Positions 26,505-35,313 of a stretch of DNA of 64,000 nucleotides are shown piece after piece. This DNA comes from Myxococcales bacterium (GTDB lineage: Bacteria; Myxococcota_A; UBA9160; UBA4427): assembly GCA_022563535.1 (NCBI GenBank), contig JADFNE010000001.1, positions 23,964 through 87,963 of the forward strand, written 5' to 3'. The notes beneath the pieces were generated by a model. It had not been told where the DNA came from, ran no database searches, and was given only the letters and a program-made list of their open reading frames with translations. Within the stretch, counting starts at the first letter, position 1; the number at the start of each line of letters is the position of its first letter. The translations under genes were made by a program, and so were the position numbers.

Positions 26505-29168
26505 ATGTTTCCTCTGCGCGTCGCTCGAGGCGCTGTTTCCGTTTGCATCGTTGCGTTTGTATCCCTCGTTGCGAACGCAGCAGCGGACATTGACCCTGCG
26601 GAACGCGTGAGCGTTGCGGCGAGCGAACGCTACGAAGCGGGCCGTGTCTACCGCTTTGCCATGGGCGGGGGCTATCGCGATCTTTGGGAAGTCGAAGTTC
26701 CGTTGCCGCTCCTCGATCTGGCGAAAGAGGGCGGGGGTCTGGTTCCCACCCGTCGTTTCGGCGGTTTGCAGACATCCGTACTGGGTTTCAAGGGTGCCGA
26801 TGGTCGGATCTACAGTTTCCGCGGGACGGACAAGGATCCTTCTGCGGTGCTTGACTCACTGCTCCACGACACTGTCATCCAGACCATCGTGCAGGACCAG
26901 ATGGCAGCGCAACATCCGGCGGGCCCGCCGGTGGCCGGTGTGTTGACGGAAGCGGCCGGCGTTCTCACCATTCGCGAGCGCATGGTGGTGATGCCCGACG
27001 ATCCGAGGCTCGGAAAGTTTCGCAAAGAGTTTGCGGGCATGGTGGGGACGTTCTTCGAGTATCCCATGCCCGGATCCGGAGGCCGCGAGGGTTTCCACGG
27101 CGCCACCGAGATCATCGATCACGACGAACTCTACACCCGACTTTCGCGGGACAACAAAGACGAAGTGGACGTAGAGGCGTTCTTGCGGGCACGACTGCTG
27201 GACATTTTTCTCGGAGACTTCGATCGACATCGCAAGCAGTGGCGCTGGGCAAAACTTCCCGGAAACCCGCGCTGGCAGCCGATCCCGGAAGATCGGGACA
27301 TGGCCTTCGTGCGCTACGACGGTGTGGGCCCGAGGCTCGCAAAAATCTACATTCCGATCCTTCAGCGCTATACGGCGGAGTATCCGTTCATCAAGGGGTT
27401 GACCCTGCACGGTTGGGAGCAGGATCGCTGGTTGTTGCCGCGGTTGTCCTGGCAGGACTGGGAGCCGATCATTGCCGACATCGGGGCGCGCATCACCGAC
27501 GAGACGATCGATCGGGCGATCGCAAATCTGCCGCCCGAATATGCCGCCATCGATGGAGCTCGACTGCGCAGCGATATCGTGGGCCGTCGCGACAACCTCC
27601 CCGAGGTCGCGAGACGTTTCTACGAACATCTGGCCGGAAAGGTCGACATCCAGACATCGGACGCGGCTGATCATGTGAGCGTGCAGCGACGTAAAGATGG
27701 ACGCATGCTGGTAGAAATTCGCGAGCAAACGGAAGGCGGCGCCCTCGGACGGGTTCACTTTCGGCGGGAGTTCATACCGGCCGAGACGAACGATGTGCGT
27801 CTCTATCTACGCGGCGGCGACGATACCGTTCGAATTACCGGGGGCACGGGTTCGATCCGCTTCCGGGTGATTGCAGGGGACGGCAAAAAGCGAGTCGACG
27901 ACAGCGAGGGGGGTAGGACGCGAGTCTATGCCTCCGATGGCCGTTTGGATGGCCATGCCGATGGCAACATCGAGGTTGCAGCCGGAGGTGGTACAAAGGT
28001 CATCCGCGACGACTATGTATTGCCACCGTCCGATTCCGGATTCGTGGACGTGGAGAACGTGCCCCCCCGCGACTGGGGGACCGACACGATTCCGCTGCCC
28101 CAGTTGGGCTACGAAAAAGACGTCGGCTTCTTCCTCGGCATGGCAGCGGCCCACACCCGCTATGGCTTCCGAAAGCACCCTTGGAGCAGCAAGCACAGCT
28201 TGAGCGCGGGCTATGCGACCGAGGCCGCGAAGGCCCGGGTTCGTTACCGCGGAAGGTTTCGCCCCGAAAATTCGCAGCTACTGGCGGAGCTCGACCTACA
28301 ATACTCGGGAATCGAAGTGGTGCGCTTCTACGGCTTCGGGAACAAGACCAGCGACAAGGGCGAAGACAAGTCCTTTCGCGTTCGCAACGAGCAACTCCGC
28401 GTGTTCCCGAGCATTAACGTTCCGATGTTCGATGACAAGCTCAAACTCTCAACGGGTCCGGTCCTGCAGTATTCGAACACCTCGAGTGGAGATCGTAAGA
28501 TCGACGAACTCGCGCCCTACGGAGACGGTCACTTCGGTCTGGTAGGGGTCAGGGCCAATCTGCAGTACGACACGCGCAAATCGATCGCGACCGAGCATGA
28601 AAAGTTGGAGATGCCCTTTCGGGACAACCCGGCGGCGGGCTATCCCACATCGGGTTTCTTCGTGGATGTGGGCGGGAGCTTCAGCCCGCCGGTCTGGGAC
28701 GTGGAAAAAAGCTATGGGACGATCCACGGGTCGATCTCGGGATACCTGAGTGTGGGTAAAGAGGCGAAGGCCACTCTCGGTGTTCGCTTGGGCGGCCAGG
28801 AAACGTGGGGGCGACTTCCGTATTTCGATTACGCCTATATCGGCGGAGGCCGTTTCTTCAGCGGCACCGCGACCAATCGCGGTTATCGATCGCGGCGATT
28901 CGCCGGCAACTCCTCGCTCTATATGAATACCGATTTGCGGGTCGTTCTCGGCCGGGTGAAGCTGATCGTTCCCGGAGACGTTGGGGTCCACGGTTACTTC
29001 GATGTCGGGCGGGTCTTCCTCGATGGCGAGTCTTCCGATAAATGGCACACGAGCGGTGGTGCTGGGGTCTGGTTCTCACCGCTCGTACGGACGAACACAA
29101 TCAGCCTCTCGCTGGCCAACAGCAACGAAGAGACGCTCATTTACATGCGCGTCGGGTTTCACTACTAA
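26505..29168 (+). CDS. Exported fusion of a kinase-like domain and an Omp85-type outer-membrane barrel
   Basis: 887 aa from ATG 26505 (AAAGGA six nt upstream); a longer frame from 26370 lies inside the previous gene. The signal peptide is residues 1-27. Residues about 40-400 contain FRGTDKDPS (candidate catalytic Lys110), Glu185 in TFFEYP, GDFDRHRKQWRW (237-248) and PEDRDMAF (261-268). These resemble the catalytic Asp/Gln loop and DFG-equivalent Asp of HipA-, CotH- and FAM20-like kinases. A beta-rich linker follows. Residues about 545-887 form a BamA/TamA-type barrel (GYRSRRFAGN L6-like loop, terminal MRVGFHY). From memory, a similar region occurs in large barrel proteins of Bacteroidetes. 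Kinase activity is an inference. The gene is adjacent to two nucleotide-translocase-like carriers. Confidence 0.75.
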   Translation: MFPLRVARGAVSVCIVAFVSLVANAAADIDPAERVSVAASERYEAGRVYRFAMGGGYRDLWEVEVPLPLLDLAKEGGGLVPTRRFGGLQTSVLGFKGADGRIYSFRGTDKDPSAVLDSLLHDTVIQTIVQDQMAAQHPAGPPVAGVLTEAAGVLTIRERMVVMPDDPRLGKFRKEFAGMVGTFFEYPMPGSGGREGFHGATEIIDHDELYTRLSRDNKDEVDVEAFLRARLLDIFLGDFDRHRKQWRWAKLPGNPRWQPIPEDRDMAFVRYDGVGPRLAKIYIPILQRYTAEYPFIKGLTLHGWEQDRWLLPRLSWQDWEPIIADIGARITDETIDRAIANLPPEYAAIDGARLRSDIVGRRDNLPEVARRFYEHLAGKVDIQTSDAADHVSVQRRKDGRMLVEIREQTEGGALGRVHFRREFIPAETNDVRLYLRGGDDTVRITGGTGSIRFRVIAGDGKKRVDDSEGGRTRVYASDGRLDGHADGNIEVAAGGGTKVIRDDYVLPPSDSGFVDVENVPPRDWGTDTIPLPQLGYEKDVGFFLGMAAAHTRYGFRKHPWSSKHSLSAGYATEAAKARVRYRGRFRPENSQLLAELDLQYSGIEVVRFYGFGNKTSDKGEDKSFRVRNEQLRVFPSINVPMFDDKLKLSTGPVLQYSNTSSGDRKIDELAPYGDGHFGLVGVRANLQYDTRKSIATEHEKLEMPFRDNPAAGYPTSGFFVDVGGSFSPPVWDVEKSYGTIHGSISGYLSVGKEAKATLGVRLGGQETWGRLPYFDYAYIGGGRFFSGTATNRGYRSRRFAGNSSLYMNTDLRVVLGRVKLIVPGDVGVHGYFDVGRVFLDGESSDKWHTSGGAGVWFSPLVRTNTISLSLANSNEETLIYMRVGFHY

Positions 29169-29199
29169 TTCGGGAAGTAGGGAAAGAAAGGTCGAATTA

Positions 29200-30393
29200 A
29201 TGTCTGTCTCCCTAGACAAGTGTTTTTCCCCGGGAACTCTTGCGGGTTTGCAACTCTCGAATCGTGTCATCAAGGCGGCGACGTTCGAGGGGATGTGCCC
29301 GGGTGGTGTTCCGAGCGAGCGCCTGTTCGCTCATCATCGCGGTGTGGCGGAGGGTGGGGTGGCGATGACGACCCTTGCCTACTGCGCCGTGGAACCCGAT
29401 GGCCGGGTCAAGCGCGAAATGATGTACATGCACGAAGGCATCCGACCGCAGCTCGAACGTCTGGCGCGGGAAGTACACGAAGCGGGTTCGCTGCTGTCGG
29501 GCCAAATGGGTCATTGCGGCAATTTTTCGCAAAACGCGGACTTTCAGGGCAAGCGTCCTCTGGGTCCTTCTCCCATGCTGAATATGGGTGGCCTTCCCTT
29601 CGGCATCCCGTTCGCCGGAGCGATGCGTCACAGTGACATCGACCGGCTTGTCGGTCTGTTTCGCGAAGCGGCGCTGTTCATGAAATCCGTGGGCTTTGAC
29701 GCGGTGGAAATTCACTTTGGTCACGGTTATGGCCTGAGTCAGTTCATCAGCCCCAAGACGAACAAACGCAGCGACGAATACGGCGGCAGTCTGATCAATC
29801 GGATGCGCCTGCCCCTGCGCGTGCTCGAGACCGTGCGCGAAGCCGTGGGAGACGCGTTTCCGATCCTCGGAAAAATGGGTCTGACCGACGGTGTGAAGGG
29901 TGGTTTGAAGGAAGATGAGGCCATCGAAGTCGCTGCACTTCTCGACGAAGCGGGGATTGACGCCCTGATCCCGAGCGGGGGTACGAGCAGCATGAATCCC
30001 ATGCTCTTGTTTCGCGGGGACAGTTTAAAAGATGGTCTGCTCGAGCAAGAGACGAACCCGTTCATGCGATTGGGCCTCAAGTTGGTGGGTTCGAAACTGT
30101 TCAAGGAATATCCGTACAGAGAACTCTACTTCCTGGAGGGCGCAAAGCGCGTTCGCGATCGGATCAAGCGCGCAAAGGTCGTCTACGTCGGCGGCGTGAG
30201 CACCCTCGAGAGCATCGAGATCGCCATGCAAGAATTTGAATTCATTCAGATGGGCCGCTCGCTCTGGAAAGACCCCGCATTTGTGAACCACGCCAAGGCC
30301 AACCCCTACTACGTCAATCACTGCAATCATTGCAATCGCTGTGCGACCCTGATTGGTCATCCGGACGGCGTCCGCTGCGTACTGAACGATTGA
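29200..30393 (+). CDS. NADH:flavin oxidoreductase, Old Yellow Enzyme / dienoyl-CoA-reductase-like
   Basis: 397 aa from ATG 29200 (AAAGG upstream). The FMN-binding TIM barrel motifs are SNRVIKAATFEGM, GQMGHCGNF, IHFGHGYGLSQFISPKTNKRSDEYGGS and VYVGGVSTLESIE. The C-terminus has a short Cys cluster (NHCNHCNRC ... GVRC), reminiscent of the iron-sulphur motif of 2,4-dienoyl-CoA reductases. The extra C-terminal FAD/NAD domain of FadH is missing, so this is a short single-domain member. It probably reduces an alpha,beta-unsaturated carbonyl or enoyl compound with NAD(P)H; the substrate is unknown. A hairpin follows the stop. Confidence 0.85.
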   Translation: MSVSLDKCFSPGTLAGLQLSNRVIKAATFEGMCPGGVPSERLFAHHRGVAEGGVAMTTLAYCAVEPDGRVKREMMYMHEGIRPQLERLAREVHEAGSLLSGQMGHCGNFSQNADFQGKRPLGPSPMLNMGGLPFGIPFAGAMRHSDIDRLVGLFREAALFMKSVGFDAVEIHFGHGYGLSQFISPKTNKRSDEYGGSLINRMRLPLRVLETVREAVGDAFPILGKMGLTDGVKGGLKEDEAIEVAALLDEAGIDALIPSGGTSSMNPMLLFRGDSLKDGLLEQETNPFMRLGLKLVGSKLFKEYPYRELYFLEGAKRVRDRIKRAKVVYVGGVSTLESIEIAMQEFEFIQMGRSLWKDPAFVNHAKANPYYVNHCNHCNRCATLIGHPDGVRCVLND

Positions 30394-30394
30394 G

Positions 30395-30430
30395 CTTCTC
30401 GTTGTAAGCGAAGTCACAACGTTCGAGAAG
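30395..30430 (+). terminator. Hairpin after the oxidoreductase gene
   Basis: CTTCT-CGTTGT (30395-30405) pairs with ACAACG (30416-30421) and AGAAG (30426-30430), with a 4-nt bulge and a 10-nt loop. It starts 2 nt after the stop codon. There is no T-run, so it may be a stabilising 3' stem or a weak terminator. The remaining stretch to 30586 shows nothing I recognise. Confidence 0.45.
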
Positions 30431-30586
30431 GACGTTTCCGCTCCCCTCATCCAGTGAGAGATCCCCGCCTGGGCGCGACGGGCATGGGCGGTTTGCCGTG
30501 TAGCTCGTCAGCAAGATTCGGAGATTTGAACGGTCTAATCTAAGAGTCACTTCCTCGGGGTGTTACACCTCAAGGAAAGTCTCAAG

Positions 30587-30634
30587 ATGAGCAAAGAACG
30601 AAAGCAATCTACCGAAGCCGCAGTGCGGGAGATC
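30587..30634 (+). pseudogene. Possible IS3-type transposase OrfA N-terminal fragment
   Basis: ATG 30587 with AAGGA upstream begins MSKERKQSTEAAVREI. From memory this resembles the first residues of some IS3-family OrfA proteins (STEAVVREIRR...). Similarity stops after 16 codons and the frame then runs antisense into the MerT-like gene. If real, it is the remnant of an insertion element at the end of the metal operon. The match is short and could be chance. Confidence 0.33.
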
Positions 30635-30644
30635 CACGCACTCG

Positions 30645-31070
30645 CTATCCGGCGTTGTCCATCCACATCACGAGGGGCAGGAGCCCGTACGCCGCGAACA
30701 GCGAGAATGCGAAAATGGCGGTTGCCCCGCGGAGTATCCAATTTTGAACGCGCAGCCGCTTGGCGTCCAGGATGCTGCACGAGCTGGCGTTGCGGAGACG
30801 TCGCACCTGCCACCACGAGTATCCGAGCGCTGCGGCGGTGAAGCCGAAGGTCGCCAGCTTGTACTCCGAGAGCGCCACCAACCATGGGAGCGCCGATGCC
30901 ATGGAAGCCACAGCGCCACCCGCACCCAAGGCCACCAGGGTGATAGGGAGCGCGCAGCAGGTGGTACCGAGCAGCGTCATGCCGACGGCAGAAAACACAC
31001 TTGCCCCGGCGCCCTGGGCGGTCTCTTCCAGCTCTTCTTCCAGCTCATTCTTCCTCAATTCGCTTTCCAT
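30645..31070 (-). CDS. MerT-like small membrane protein
   Basis: 141 aa with three to four hydrophobic segments. The first span carries a paired cysteine in GTTCCALPITLVALGAGGA, the layout of the mercuric transporter MerT (CC in the first span, then a Gly-rich turn). Later spans lack the second Cys pair expected for full MerT. The N-terminus is acidic and Glu-rich. The ATG overlaps the stop of the upstream barrel gene (TGATG), so the two are coupled. A role in metal-ion uptake or delivery linked to the HMA protein upstream is likely, but the metal is unknown. It is the last gene of the operon. Confidence 0.65.
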   Translation of the reverse strand: MESELRKNELEEELEETAQGAGASVFSAVGMTLLGTTCCALPITLVALGAGGAVASMASALPWLVALSEYKLATFGFTAAALGYSWWQVRRLRNASSCSILDAKRLRVQNWILRGATAIFAFSLFAAYGLLPLVMWMDNAG

Positions 31071-31948
31071 CAGAACGCCACTCCCAGTCCCACATTGACT
31101 TCGGTTCCGTAGCTTACTTGCGTACCCCGGGCGTATTGATAGACCGGGATCTTCACGTCCGCGCGTATCATCAGGTTGTTCCAGTAGCCCACTAGAACCG
31201 GACCGAGGGAAATGCGGCTTCCCCCGGTCGTACCTCCCGTGTCGCGACCGCTGCCTTCGTGCCGCACAGACAAATCTCCCATCAAGAAAATTCCCAGGTT
31301 GCGATAGTTGTCGTGGTAGGGATGGATGCCAATGTTCACGTCCAGGCCAACTTCATCGCCGCGGTTCATGCCCCGATCTCCCTTTGCATTGTGCCAGTAG
31401 AAGAGGTCGTAGAATTGGTAGAGCTGGCTCGTCTCCCTGCTGAACGAAGTGCTGACCCCAACATCCCAGCTGCCGTCGCCCACCGGATAGCCGGCATTCG
31501 TCGATCCCGTGGGCACACGAATGCTCGGGGTCACCCCGATGTTCCCGGTGCTCTCTGCGCGGTTGAAGTAGTGCTTGAGCTGAAGACCGAGTATCGAATC
31601 TCCGATCCCACTCCCGGTCTGGGTCGTGGGAGCACCGCCCGAGCTGGAAACGCGTCGCTGATCGACCCATGGAAGCTTCGCGGTCAGCCTCAGTTCTCGT
31701 TTGAAGGTGTAGACCCCTTCGAGCCAGGTGGTATTCACGGTCCGCTTGCGACCTTGGGTATTGGCGACTTTTTTGTCCCCGCGCAAAAGCGAGTTTGAAA
31801 AACGGTGCTCGTTGCGAAGCTGGATACCCCATCCCCCCTGCCAGCGAGGGGCCATGTCCATCACGGGCTGGTGCGCCTGGCCCGTCGTTGCCCCGCCCGC
31901 TGCGATCAGCAGCGCGAGGGTAAAAGTTTTCAACCAGCGACTATCCAT
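31070..31948 (-). CDS. Outer-membrane beta-barrel protein (MetA-pathway transporter-like)
   Basis: 292 aa. A signal peptide (residues 1-26, ...GQAHQ) is followed by alternating beta strands with many aromatic residues (LPWVDQRRVSS, IGDSILGLQLKHYF, VGYWNNLMIRADVKIPVYQYARG). The protein ends in a terminal strand with Phe (NVGLGVAF), as in outer-membrane barrels. It resembles the putative outer-membrane 'transporter' family often found beside metal-resistance genes. It overlaps the HMA gene by 8 bp upstream and the MerT-like gene by 1 bp downstream. The function is inferred as an outer-membrane channel or structural protein of the metal operon. Confidence 0.65.
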   Translation of the reverse strand: MDSRWLKTFTLALLIAAGGATTGQAHQPVMDMAPRWQGGWGIQLRNEHRFSNSLLRGDKKVANTQGRKRTVNTTWLEGVYTFKRELRLTAKLPWVDQRRVSSSGGAPTTQTGSGIGDSILGLQLKHYFNRAESTGNIGVTPSIRVPTGSTNAGYPVGDGSWDVGVSTSFSRETSQLYQFYDLFYWHNAKGDRGMNRGDEVGLDVNIGIHPYHDNYRNLGIFLMGDLSVRHEGSGRDTGGTTGGSRISLGPVLVGYWNNLMIRADVKIPVYQYARGTQVSYGTEVNVGLGVAF

Positions 31949-32504
31949 TCGTACCCTCTGTGCGCACGGGGTTCGACTTGGAGATCACTCGGTCAATCGT
32001 CACCTTCACCGGTTCGGTCTCGTCCAACTCCAGAATCTGGCTCGCTTCGAAATGGGCTTGTACCACGACGTTGGCCTGGTCGGTGATTCCCGACAGGTCG
32101 GTATCGCTGATCGCAAAGACCTGACCGCTATTGGCATCTCGCAAGAAAAGCGCATCGCCCGCTTTTTCCAGTTTCCCTTCGGGTCGCACATGGATGGTGA
32201 TCGGGTCGTAGCCCGCCTTTTTGATTCGCCGATAAATCTCGTGAAACGGAATCTTCTCACCCGGTTGCAGGGCAATGGTGATCCGGTGCGTCTCGACGTC
32301 AACCAGCACACCATTGCCAAACTCGGTCTTGTTCAGACCGTCGAGCTTGGACAACGCCTTCTCTGCGCCATATGCACAGAAGGAACAAACCACCCCGTTG
32401 ACCTGGATGATGGTCTGGTCCCGCTCGAGGACGACGGGGCTTGCGTCGGCGAACGCCATCTTCGTCGTGAGTAGTAGTGCTGCGATAAAAATGATTTGCT
32501 TCAT
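31941..32504 (-). CDS. Periplasmic heavy-metal-associated (HMA) domain protein
   Basis: 187 aa from ATG 32504 (GAGGAAA upstream). An upstream in-frame start is rejected because it would precede the signal peptide MKQIIFIAALLLTTKMAFA. Residues about 28-100 form an HMA fold with the metal motif VNGVVCSFCAYGAEKALSKL (CxxC), similar to MerP and CopZ. The C-terminal 80 residues are a separate beta-rich domain (VRPEGKLEKAGDALFLRDA ... VVVQAHFEASQILELDETEPVKV) that I do not recognise. It probably binds Cu, Hg or a related thiophilic ion in the periplasm. It sits 19 bp behind the multicopper oxidase gene. Confidence 0.78.
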   Translation of the reverse strand: MKQIIFIAALLLTTKMAFADASPVVLERDQTIIQVNGVVCSFCAYGAEKALSKLDGLNKTEFGNGVLVDVETHRITIALQPGEKIPFHEIYRRIKKAGYDPITIHVRPEGKLEKAGDALFLRDANSGQVFAISDTDLSGITDQANVVVQAHFEASQILELDETEPVKVTIDRVISKSNPVRTEGTNG

Positions 32505-32523
32505 TGGTTTCCTCTGTTTAGTT

Positions 32524-33774
32524 CTATTTCTTGATGCGGTACGCGACCGTGTTCTTCGGGTGGTCATACCAGCCCGGGTCTTCGTAACTCGAGATGTCAT
32601 CTCGTACCTTGACGGTGGTGAACATCCCGCCCATTTCGATGTTTCCGAATGGACCACGACCCATCATCATGGGGAGCGTGTTGCGGGGCCCCGGCATGTG
32701 CATCGAGTGATCCTGGTGCTCCGCCATGCCTTTCTCGCCCATCGCCATGTAACCGGGCAGGAGTTGCTGAATTTTGCTCTCGAGGCCGCGCTGATCGACC
32801 CCGAGGTTGTTCGGGATCTCGTGACCCATCGCGTTCATGGTGTGATGCGATTTGTGGCAGTGAAACGCCCAGTCTCCCGGCACGTCGGCGACGAACTCGA
32901 CATCTCGGGTGGTTCCAACCGGCACGGCCACGGTGGTTTGCGGCCACTGGCCGGCTTCGGGAATTGAGCCGCCGTCTGTACCGGTTATCTTGAACGCGTA
33001 GCCGTGTATGTGAATTGGGTGCTGATCCATGCTCAGGTTCCCGATCCGGATGCGGACACGATCTCCGGTCTTGATCACGAGCGGGTGGGTTGCTGGAAAC
33101 ACCTTGCTGTTGAAGGTGAAGATGTTGAAGTCGAGCATGACCGAAGGATCGGGGCGGTAAGTGCCGGGGTGCACCGCCCATTCGTGGGTCATGAAGGCAA
33201 AGTCGCGGTCTACCCTCGCTGGCGTCTTTGGGTGAATGATGAACATCCCCATCATGCCCACCGCCATCTGCACCATCTCGTCCGCATGGGGGTGGTACAT
33301 GAACGTTCCGTGTTGGCGGAGCGTGTATTCGTAGACGAAGGTTTCGCCCGGGGCGATATGGGGTTGGTTGAGTCCCCCGACTCCGTCCATCCCGTTGGGC
33401 AGGAAGAGTCCGTGCCAGTGAATGGTGGTGTGCTCAGGGAGTTTATTGGTGACGAAGATCCGAACCCGATCTCCTTCGACAGCCTCGATCACGGGGCCCG
33501 GTGTCATGCCGTTATAGCCCCAGGCCTTGACCGTCATGCCCGGAGCAAACTCGTGATCGATCGGCTCGGCGGTCAGGCGGAACTCTTTGACACCCCCATT
33601 CATCTTCCAGGGCAGTGTCTTGCCATTGGGCACGATCACCGGCTTGTAGCCTTTGGGTTGCGCAGAAACCCCTGGCAAGCTCGGTGTGTCGACAGCCGCA
33701 GCGCGCCGCGACGACAACAAGCCAGCGCTTCCCGCGAGAAGCAGTGAAGATAGAAATTCGCGTCTACTTGCCAT
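32524..33774 (-). CDS. Tat-exported multicopper oxidase
   Basis: 416 aa. The twin-arginine signal SRREFLSSLLLAGSAGLL lies at the N-terminus. Copper ligands are IHWHG, MYHPHAD, HPIHIHG and FHCHKSHHTMNAM; the last fits the HCHxxxHxxxxM type-1/type-3 motif exactly. A Met/His-rich tail region (MAMGEKGMAEHQDHSMHMPG) could bind extra copper. It probably oxidises Cu(I) or another metal in the periplasm, as CueO- and CopA-type enzymes do. It is shorter than CueO (about 516 aa). It lies in a metal operon between a TolC-type lipoprotein and an HMA protein. Confidence 0.9.
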   Translation of the reverse strand: MASRREFLSSLLLAGSAGLLSSRRAAAVDTPSLPGVSAQPKGYKPVIVPNGKTLPWKMNGGVKEFRLTAEPIDHEFAPGMTVKAWGYNGMTPGPVIEAVEGDRVRIFVTNKLPEHTTIHWHGLFLPNGMDGVGGLNQPHIAPGETFVYEYTLRQHGTFMYHPHADEMVQMAVGMMGMFIIHPKTPARVDRDFAFMTHEWAVHPGTYRPDPSVMLDFNIFTFNSKVFPATHPLVIKTGDRVRIRIGNLSMDQHPIHIHGYAFKITGTDGGSIPEAGQWPQTTVAVPVGTTRDVEFVADVPGDWAFHCHKSHHTMNAMGHEIPNNLGVDQRGLESKIQQLLPGYMAMGEKGMAEHQDHSMHMPGPRNTLPMMMGRGPFGNIEMGGMFTTVKVRDDISSYEDPGWYDHPKNTVAYRIKK

Positions 33775-33807
33775 GTTCTACTCCGTCTTTCAGTCGTTCG
33801 AGGTACG

Positions 33808-35313
33808 TCAATGGTTGTGGTGTTGATGCGGCGCGGGGGGATTGGGTTTCGAGTCTGGCATCGCATGCCCCATGTGTTCGTGCATCGGCGCTTGCATTTC
33901 CTGTGGAGTCGCCGGCTCCGAGTCAATTTCGTCCGTTGTTGTGACAGGCAACGGCCCGCCGAGCGCGCTTGTCAACATTGCGCGTGATGTCCAGTAGTCC
34001 TTCAGTGCTTCGACATAATCTCGGTACGCAGCGATTTCGTCTCGCTTGGCGCTCAAGAGTTCAAAGGCACCGACGAGCATGAAGTTGAATTCTTGCTGGG
34101 TCAGTTGAACGATTCGCTCTCGCAGGGGAATGACCGTGTCGAGGTAGCTTTCGCTCAAGGCTCTGGCTGCCCGCAGCGCTTCGCGCTGAACGCGAACGTC
34201 GTGTCGAATATCGAGCAAAAGCGCTTCGTGTGCCCGCTTGCGCTCGCGCAGCATGGATTCGAAGCGAGCCACCTGCACTTGCCCCTGGTCGAAGATCGGG
34301 ATCTCGAGTGCAAGTACCGGCCCCACGACCCAGCCGCCTTCAGTCTCCCTCTCCGCACTGACGCCCACTTCAACGAAGGGAATCCAGCGATACAAGCGCG
34401 CCGCGGAAAGCGCCCGCTCGAAGGCGTCAATCTCCAACTCGAGCGCTCGCAGGTCGAACCGATTGCCGATCGCATGAGCTTCGAGTCCTTCGACTACGAG
34501 CGTCTCGCGAGGTACTCCGGGGAGCGTCTCCGGAGTCTCGAGCGATGTGTTGTCGCTGAGCCCGAGCAGGCGAATCAATCGCTCACGAGGTGCCGCGCTG
34601 TTTGCCTCTGCAATGTCCCGGGCCACTCGGGTTTCTTCATAGAGTGCGCGTTCCCGAGCAAGTTCGAGGTCACTGATATTGCCAGCCGCGTGGAGCCGAG
34701 CGGCGTATTCACTGGAGGCAGCGGCGGCTCGCTGGGTGGTGCGGAGCACCGAGAGGAGATGCCGCGCCGCGACGTACTCGTAGTAGGCTTCTCGCACCTC
34801 GGAGGCGACATCGAGCACCCGATGTGAGACGCGAAGCCGCGCCTCGTGAAATTGCATGCTCGCGATTTCTTTTTTGGAGCGCAGCGTCAGAAGTTGAAGC
34901 AGGTTCTGGGCGATGTCGAACTCGAGGTTCGTCCCCGAGAGCGAGCCGATGCCAAAGCGAGGTGCTGCGACGAGCACCGGGTTCTGCAAAAGCCCGGCAG
35001 CAATGAGATCGGCTTGTGCGACGCCGAGCGATTCGTAACTGGCCTGCAGGTCGGGATTCTGAAGCAGCGCAATCTGCACGGCGGTGTCGGGCAGCAGAAC
35101 ATCTTTCAATAATTCGGCCACCCGCGCGCGAATCGCCGCGTCCTCTGCGGCATCTTGTTGCCAACTCAACTCGTAGCCAGTGCGCTCGGCGACGTCCTGT
35201 TCGATCTCTGAAAAGCCGCCGCGCGGTGGAACACTCACGCACCCGAGGGCAGCTGCTACGAGCAGGCCCAAGCTGAGAATGGAAGCGACGGACGACGCGT
35301 GTCTACCAGGCAT
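33808..35313 (-). CDS. TolC/CusC-family outer-membrane efflux lipoprotein
   Basis: 501 aa from ATG 35313. The start overlaps the stop of the upstream gene by 11 bp, and a longer frame from 35406 is not needed. The lipoprotein signal ends VAAALGCVSVPP (Cys lipidation site). Two repeats of the long alpha-helical TolC architecture are visible (NPDLQASYESLGVAQADLIAAGLLQNPV and the later ALEIPIFDQGQVQVARFESMLRERKRAHE). The C-terminal tail is His/Met/Pro-rich, ending PHQHHNH, and may bind metal. No RND pump or adaptor of the Cus type is in this operon, so the inner-membrane partner is elsewhere or different. Confidence 0.85.
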   Translation of the reverse strand: MPGRHASSVASILSLGLLVAAALGCVSVPPRGGFSEIEQDVAERTGYELSWQQDAAEDAAIRARVAELLKDVLLPDTAVQIALLQNPDLQASYESLGVAQADLIAAGLLQNPVLVAAPRFGIGSLSGTNLEFDIAQNLLQLLTLRSKKEIASMQFHEARLRVSHRVLDVASEVREAYYEYVAARHLLSVLRTTQRAAAASSEYAARLHAAGNISDLELARERALYEETRVARDIAEANSAAPRERLIRLLGLSDNTSLETPETLPGVPRETLVVEGLEAHAIGNRFDLRALELEIDAFERALSAARLYRWIPFVEVGVSAERETEGGWVVGPVLALEIPIFDQGQVQVARFESMLRERKRAHEALLLDIRHDVRVQREALRAARALSESYLDTVIPLRERIVQLTQQEFNFMLVGAFELLSAKRDEIAAYRDYVEALKDYWTSRAMLTSALGGPLPVTTTDEIDSEPATPQEMQAPMHEHMGHAMPDSKPNPPAPHQHHNH

